From contig NZ_PSYW01000002.1 in NCBI RefSeq assembly GCF_003383095.1, positions 682,001-746,000 on the forward strand: DNA of 64,000 nt, read 5' to 3'. Made by a program: the position numbers and the translations under genes. This DNA is from Haloferax sp. Atlit-12N. Its GTDB lineage: Archaea > Halobacteriota > Halobacteria > Halobacteriales > Haloferacaceae. The notes under the pieces were generated by a model. That model was not told where the DNA came from. It did not search any database and saw only the letters and a program-made list of their open reading frames with translations. Below, piece after piece: positions 59,681 through 64,000 of the stretch. Each line of letters starts with the position of its first letter. The first letter of the stretch is position 1.

Positions 59681-62600
59681 ATGAATGACACTAACCGTGA
59701 TCCAACCGCGAGCCAAGACGACTCGACACCAGAGGCGTCTGACAACGGTGAGAACCAGGGTCTGGGGTTGGACCTGAGCCGTCGCGGGTTTCTGAAAACG
59801 TCGAGTGTCGGCGTACTCGGGACGCTGTTATCGAGCGATGGAGTCTCCGCGACGGGGTCACCGCGGAAAACGCGGGCGACGTTCTACACCGACCGGAAGC
59901 GTCACGCGGCCCGCGAAAACATCGCCTCGTACGAGTGGGCACAGGCGAGACGCAACGGCATCGTCTCGGCCGCGAACAAACTGCTCAATCAGTTCTCACT
60001 CGACGAGTTCTGGGAGTACGTCGGCTCACAGAACATTCCTCGGACGGCGTGGCTCGCCGAGGGGACGGCCGGGTATTATCCGTGGTCGAGCGAATGGGAT
60101 CCGAGAGACCCCGCGGCCGGGGCCAGGTATGCGGCGAAGCCAGATACACAGTGGCACATCACGAACGGAGAGTACACCCTGCCAACGAACGATTTCGAGG
60201 CGTACCGTCGGAGCGGTCTCGACGAGACGGGCGCGTTCGACCCGTCGCTTGCGGACCGGTCGCTCCTCGTCAACGAAACGCATCCCGAGATGGGAGAGAC
60301 GTGGGGCGTCGATGACGGCCTCGGGTGGGTTGACGAGAACGGTGACCTCGGTGAACCGGGCGTTCGGTGGACACCGGTCGGGTGGGCGCATCACTGGAAC
60401 GTCATCTACGGCATGCGTTCGATGCTGGAACACCTCTCCAAAGCCTACCTCTACACCGAAGCACAGCGGTATGCGCGCGCTGCGGCAGTACTGCTCGACC
60501 GACTGGCCGACGTGTATCCCGACATGAGCCTCCAAGAGACGGTGTATTTCGACGACGGGGGATACACAGCAGTGAACGGACTGCCGAACCCGACCCACGG
60601 CGGGACGGGCCAGGGGAAACAGATCGGCTCAATCTGGGAATCCAGCTGGGTCAAAGCGGTGATGAAGGCCTACGACGCCGTCTTCCCCGCACTCGACGTC
60701 GATTCCGAGCTCACGAGGACGCTCGACCGGAAGGCGACCGAGTATCCCGCGTTGTCAGCGAAGGACACTCCGAACGCCGTCCGGGCGAACATCGAAGAGG
60801 GATTCATCAAGCAGATGCTTCCCGGGGTCAAGCAGGCACAGATTCGTGGTAACTTCGGAAATCACCAGCAGACGTTGGCGCTCTCGGCCGTCATTCAAGA
60901 CGACCGAGACGGGTATACCGACGAAGCGCTCGATTTCCTTTTCAAAGCTGGCACACTCGAAAAAGAAACCGACGGAACGGCATTTGGCCGCTGGTACATC
61001 ACCGGTGGCGAGTTGCTTTCGAAGTTGCTCACCGACTTCGACCGCGACGGCTTTCCGAACGAAGCGAGCGTCCACTACAACAGTCTCGTAACCCGCTCAT
61101 TCGGAGGTGCCGCTGAGGTTCTCAACGGGTACGGTGGCTACTCTGGCGCAGATCTATACCGCAACCCGTTCGTCAACCAAGCGTTCGAGAATCAGTCCCA
61201 ACTGACGTTCCTCAACCGATACGTTCCCCGAGTTGGAGACACTGCCGGGACGGGCAGCCCCGGGTTCGACGACATGGTTATCCCGGACCTGCTGATCCGA
61301 GCGTACACGAAGTACAGAGACGAAGACCTCGTTAAGTGGCTCTATCAACGCAACGGAAACACGAAGGCAGGCCTGCGAGGTGACATCTTCGACGAGCGCC
61401 CCGAGGAGATCGGAGAGGCACTCGATGCGGCGCTGAACGCGACCGGGCCGTTGAATCACGAGAGCACACAACTCGCGGGGTACGGCTTCACAGCCCTTCG
61501 AGCGGGAGACGCCAACGAGGGAACGGGCCGTGGGGTCTGGACGTACTACGGGCGGAACGCGTTCGGTCCAGACGAGGGCTACGGAACCAGTCACTGCCAC
61601 CGCGACACGCTCAACCTGGGGCTGTTTGGCCACGGACTAAACCTCTCGCCGGACCTCGGCTATCCGGAAGAGACCGGCGACTGGCCGAAGCGGTGGAACT
61701 GGACTGCCAATACGATCAGCCACAACACCGTCGTCGTCAACGAACGACAGCAGGACCGCCAGTGGGTCGCCACACCGAAGCGGTTCGACCACACAGACCG
61801 CGTCCAGCTGCTCGATGTCGATGCCGCCAACGTCTACGAAGAGACCGAGCGGTACCGCAGAACGACCGCCCAGATCACCATCGACGAGGAAACCTCGTAC
61901 GCGGTGGACTTCTTCGCTGTCGCTGGTGGGTCCGACCACCACTTCAGTTTTCACGGTCCCCCGACTCCGACCGACCGCGTGACGTACGACCTGCTTGATG
62001 GGGTTTCGGAGTTCATCGCCCGCGAGGGGGCAGGAGCGGTCGAACCATCCCACGACGTGACCTACGACGGTGACGACCGGTCGATACGTATCTTCGACCC
62101 CTCGGACGAGTCGCACGACTGTCGCGGACTGTCCGTCGCCGCGGACGCCGACGTGGAGGCGCGGGTGTACGTCAATTCAGAGCTGACGGGGACGGAAGAC
62201 TACCTGCAACACGTCCAAGCGATCTATCTCGGTCAAGACGACAACCGTCGACACGTCTGTGCCGGAATCGGCAATCACGGGCCTGGTAACAGCCCGCGAC
62301 TCGGGATTTTCTCGCCCGACACGAACACCTGGGAGGCGTTCACGTCAATCGACGGCTGGGACCAACAGACGTGGTACGAACTCACTGTCTCGACACAGGG
62401 GACGACCGTCGACATCTCGCTCGAATCGGCGGCCGATGGCACGACTCACGCACAGGGGACGTACGAGCTAGCGAATGAGACCGACGAGCGGGTCGGTATC
62501 TTCGGTGGGTTCGGAACGCGACAGACGGGAAGTCTCTACTTCGATGGGTTTTCTGTCAACGGCACTGCGGTCGACTTCCTTCGGACGGATTTCGATGAGA

Positions 62601-63613
62601 AGAGCGGTGTGTCGACCGACTGTCTGTATCTCACACCGCAAGACCAGGGGACGTATGCCGGCCGAGACGTGCCGAAGCCCGGCGAGGGGGAGCGCACGGA
62701 CTACAACGAGACCGTTGGAAACGGCTTCAACTATCTCTACGACGTCAAACGTGACACAGACCCCAGCGGCTTCTTCAGCGTCGAGTGGAACGCGCTGGAC
62801 TACTGGGACGTTCGGCCACGCGAGGCCGACTCCGTCCGGTTGCGGCTAACGATGCTGACGGCGTGCGACGATGTCGCAATCGCCACCGGTGACCCGCCGC
62901 AGCGGTGGAACAACCCGAAGTCGCTGAACTACCTCCTCGCCCATCGACACCCCGAGGACGGCCAGTCCGTCTTTCGGTCCGTCATCGAATCGTACGAAGA
63001 CGAGCGAGCGGTCGCCGCTGTGACCGGCGCCCCCGTCGAGAGTCGCGACCCCACCGCCCGTGCAGTACAGGTCGAACTGAACAACGGACGGACAGACTAC
63101 ATCCTCTGTGCGACCGCTCGTCCCGATGATGAACCGACCGAGCACACCGTCGACGGCGTCTTCACCTGTGACGGTGCGGTTGCGGTCTACTCCACCGACA
63201 GCGATGGGAATCACGAACACGCCTATCTGCTCGATGGGTCGACGTTGACAGCCGACGGCGACCAGTTACTCGACCAGCAGCCCCGTATTGAGGGCGTCGT
63301 CGACGACTTCACGAGGTCGCTCTCGCTCGACAACGAACTGCACGTCAGCGTGACGAACGGCCCACTCGACCCCGGCCTCATCGAAAAAGCGGTCGGCTCG
63401 TGGGTGTACGCCGACGCGGTCGATGGCCGAAACGGAGCGTACGAAATCGTCGGCGTCGAGAACGTAACGAGCACCAGCGCGACGCTCAAACTCGGCGAGC
63501 AGACGACGGTCAAACAGTTCACCGACCCGAGCAACCCGGACGCCGGTTACGACTACATCCTCGAAGAACACGGACGGTTCGTCATCCCGCTGCGCACCAC
63601 GTGGTCGGGATAG
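59681..63613 (+). CDS. Tat-exported heparinase II/III-family polysaccharide lyase with inserted lectin-like domain
   Basis: 1310 residues. LSRRGFLKTSSVGVLGTLL (about 31-51) is a Tat signal. An alpha-helical (alpha/alpha)-toroid domain spans about 80-600, with IRGNFGNHQQTLALSAVI and EASVHYNSLVTRSFGGAAEVL. The heparinase II/III signature follows: SHCHRDTLNLGLFGHGLNL, then DLGYPEETGDW and ISHNTVVV (about 640-690). A beta-sandwich runs on. About 815-960 resembles a LamG/concanavalin-like insert (QAIYLGQDDNRRH, LGIFSPDTNTWEAF, GIFGGFGTRQTGSLYFDGF). Candidate catalytic residues include His/Asn of GNHQ and the Tyr of SVHYNS. TATA-like TTTAACAT is 27 bases above the ATG. The family is well supported; the substrate (alginate, glycosaminoglycan-like or other acidic polymer) is not known. 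Confidence 0.88.
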   Translation: MNDTNRDPTASQDDSTPEASDNGENQGLGLDLSRRGFLKTSSVGVLGTLLSSDGVSATGSPRKTRATFYTDRKRHAARENIASYEWAQARRNGIVSAANKLLNQFSLDEFWEYVGSQNIPRTAWLAEGTAGYYPWSSEWDPRDPAAGARYAAKPDTQWHITNGEYTLPTNDFEAYRRSGLDETGAFDPSLADRSLLVNETHPEMGETWGVDDGLGWVDENGDLGEPGVRWTPVGWAHHWNVIYGMRSMLEHLSKAYLYTEAQRYARAAAVLLDRLADVYPDMSLQETVYFDDGGYTAVNGLPNPTHGGTGQGKQIGSIWESSWVKAVMKAYDAVFPALDVDSELTRTLDRKATEYPALSAKDTPNAVRANIEEGFIKQMLPGVKQAQIRGNFGNHQQTLALSAVIQDDRDGYTDEALDFLFKAGTLEKETDGTAFGRWYITGGELLSKLLTDFDRDGFPNEASVHYNSLVTRSFGGAAEVLNGYGGYSGADLYRNPFVNQAFENQSQLTFLNRYVPRVGDTAGTGSPGFDDMVIPDLLIRAYTKYRDEDLVKWLYQRNGNTKAGLRGDIFDERPEEIGEALDAALNATGPLNHESTQLAGYGFTALRAGDANEGTGRGVWTYYGRNAFGPDEGYGTSHCHRDTLNLGLFGHGLNLSPDLGYPEETGDWPKRWNWTANTISHNTVVVNERQQDRQWVATPKRFDHTDRVQLLDVDAANVYEETERYRRTTAQITIDEETSYAVDFFAVAGGSDHHFSFHGPPTPTDRVTYDLLDGVSEFIAREGAGAVEPSHDVTYDGDDRSIRIFDPSDESHDCRGLSVAADADVEARVYVNSELTGTEDYLQHVQAIYLGQDDNRRHVCAGIGNHGPGNSPRLGIFSPDTNTWEAFTSIDGWDQQTWYELTVSTQGTTVDISLESAADGTTHAQGTYELANETDERVGIFGGFGTRQTGSLYFDGFSVNGTAVDFLRTDFDEKSGVSTDCLYLTPQDQGTYAGRDVPKPGEGERTDYNETVGNGFNYLYDVKRDTDPSGFFSVEWNALDYWDVRPREADSVRLRLTMLTACDDVAIATGDPPQRWNNPKSLNYLLAHRHPEDGQSVFRSVIESYEDERAVAAVTGAPVESRDPTARAVQVELNNGRTDYILCATARPDDEPTEHTVDGVFTCDGAVAVYSTDSDGNHEHAYLLDGSTLTADGDQLLDQQPRIEGVVDDFTRSLSLDNELHVSVTNGPLDPGLIEKAVGSWVYADAVDGRNGAYEIVGVENVTSTSATLKLGEQTTVKQFTDPSNPDAGYDYILEEHGRFVIPLRTTWSG

Positions 63614-63682
63614 CCGCCCCATCAGCCTTCGTCCGGTCGCGCGCACCCGTTCGGCCCCGCGCGTCGACGTGGTGGGGGTGCA

Positions 63683-63958
63683 CTACTTCTTCAGGCCGAG
63701 AATCCACTCGCACTTCCCGCAGGGCGTCTTGCCCGTTCGCTTGGCCTCGGCGCGGGTGACCTCGACGAACCGGCCGTCGCTGTGGCCGCCGCAGACGATG
63801 TCGCCGTCGTCGTCGAGTTCGTGGTACGCGTAGCCGCCGGTGTACGCACCATTGGGGGTCGTAGCCACGCGGTCGTCGTCGTCGCGGGTGTCCTGTGCAG
63901 CGAGTTCGCTTCGCTGCTCGCTCGTGGGTTTCTGGTCGATGTGCTCTCGCGTCGGCAT
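63683..63958 (-). CDS. Small hydrophilic protein with CxxC-type motif
   Basis: 91 residues starting at 63958 (MPTREHIDQKPTSEQ). Acidic N-terminal half, then VCGGHSDGRFVEVTRAEA and finally PCGKCEWILGLKK, giving three Cys and one His that could bind zinc or act in redox. No family is recognised. It converges on the lyase gene (69 bases apart). The C-terminus is complete inside the window. Confidence 0.6.
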   Translation of the reverse strand: MPTREHIDQKPTSEQRSELAAQDTRDDDDRVATTPNGAYTGGYAYHELDDDGDIVCGGHSDGRFVEVTRAEAKRTGKTPCGKCEWILGLKK

Positions 63959-64000
63959 CCGTGCAGGAACACTCGCCCGGCGGCATATGTTTATTTCGGC

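Noticed and set aside
1-64000. tRNA genes, rRNA genes, CRISPR arrays
   Set aside because: None was recognised on reading either strand; no regularly spaced repeats and no tRNA-like cloverleaf or CCA-adjacent arm was found.

Overview
The window is haloarchaeal chromosome, most likely Haloferax or a close relative. It is about two-thirds G+C, dense with acidic proteins, and starts genes with ATG or GTG that often lie 25-30 bases below a TATA-like box (leaderless style). Secretion relies on Tat signals, and several surface proteins carry PGF-CTERM (archaeosortase A) tails. The left-end order (SMC-like coiled-coil gene, rdfA, DUF1616 gene, DUF58/MoxR cluster) matches my recollection of the Haloferax volcanii rdfA neighbourhood. 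No rRNA, tRNA, CRISPR array or intact insertion sequence was seen.

Layout. 1-1574 (minus): the N-terminal part of a haloarchaeal SMC-related ATPase behind an rdfA gene that is split by an in-frame TAG. 1766-10528: a membrane/MoxR locus (DUF1616, DUF4129-like, DUF58, two small membrane/coiled-coil genes, MoxR AAA ATPase, DUF4350, small membrane protein). 10649-23776: a surface-protein region with a cohesin-like protein, a subtilisin carrying a C-terminal dockerin, a second DUF1616 protein, a lipoprotein, and a three-gene operon. That operon encodes an 1869-residue alpha-2-macroglobulin-like thioester protein, a dockerin protein and a cohesin/PGF-CTERM protein. 23940-34066 (minus): an apparent ABC export operon with two giant FtsX permeases that carry internal Ig-like domains, one ATPase, a GT-C-like membrane protein, a secreted protein and a Tat lipoprotein. 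34259-42526 (minus): further cohesin/PGF-CTERM proteins, small genes, DUF502, and a 5'-nucleotidase-like protein with its own cohesin and dockerin whose metal ligands are mostly lost. 43102-55861: regulators and sensors, including an HTH-linker-HTH protein, two co-linear LOV photoreceptor candidates and a multi-PAS/GAF kinase with a dead receiver. They are mixed with DoxX, DUF1102 and CPBP protease genes. 55864-64000: an Lrp regulator with a candidate operator, a thioredoxin-fold/M14 deacylase fusion, two Tat-exported proteins (propeller-like; heparinase II/III-like lyase) and a small cysteine-motif protein.

How the parts may work together. The main theme is a cohesin-dockerin surface assembly. 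Dockerins occur on a protease, on a small adhesin-like partner of the thioester protein, and on a degenerate 5'-nucleotidase. Each dockerin gene lies directly beside a gene for a cohesin-bearing membrane-tethered protein. Together with the thioester protein this looks like a non-cellulosomal, S-layer-associated protein trap or scaffold. Functional statements here are inference from motifs read by eye; no database search was run.
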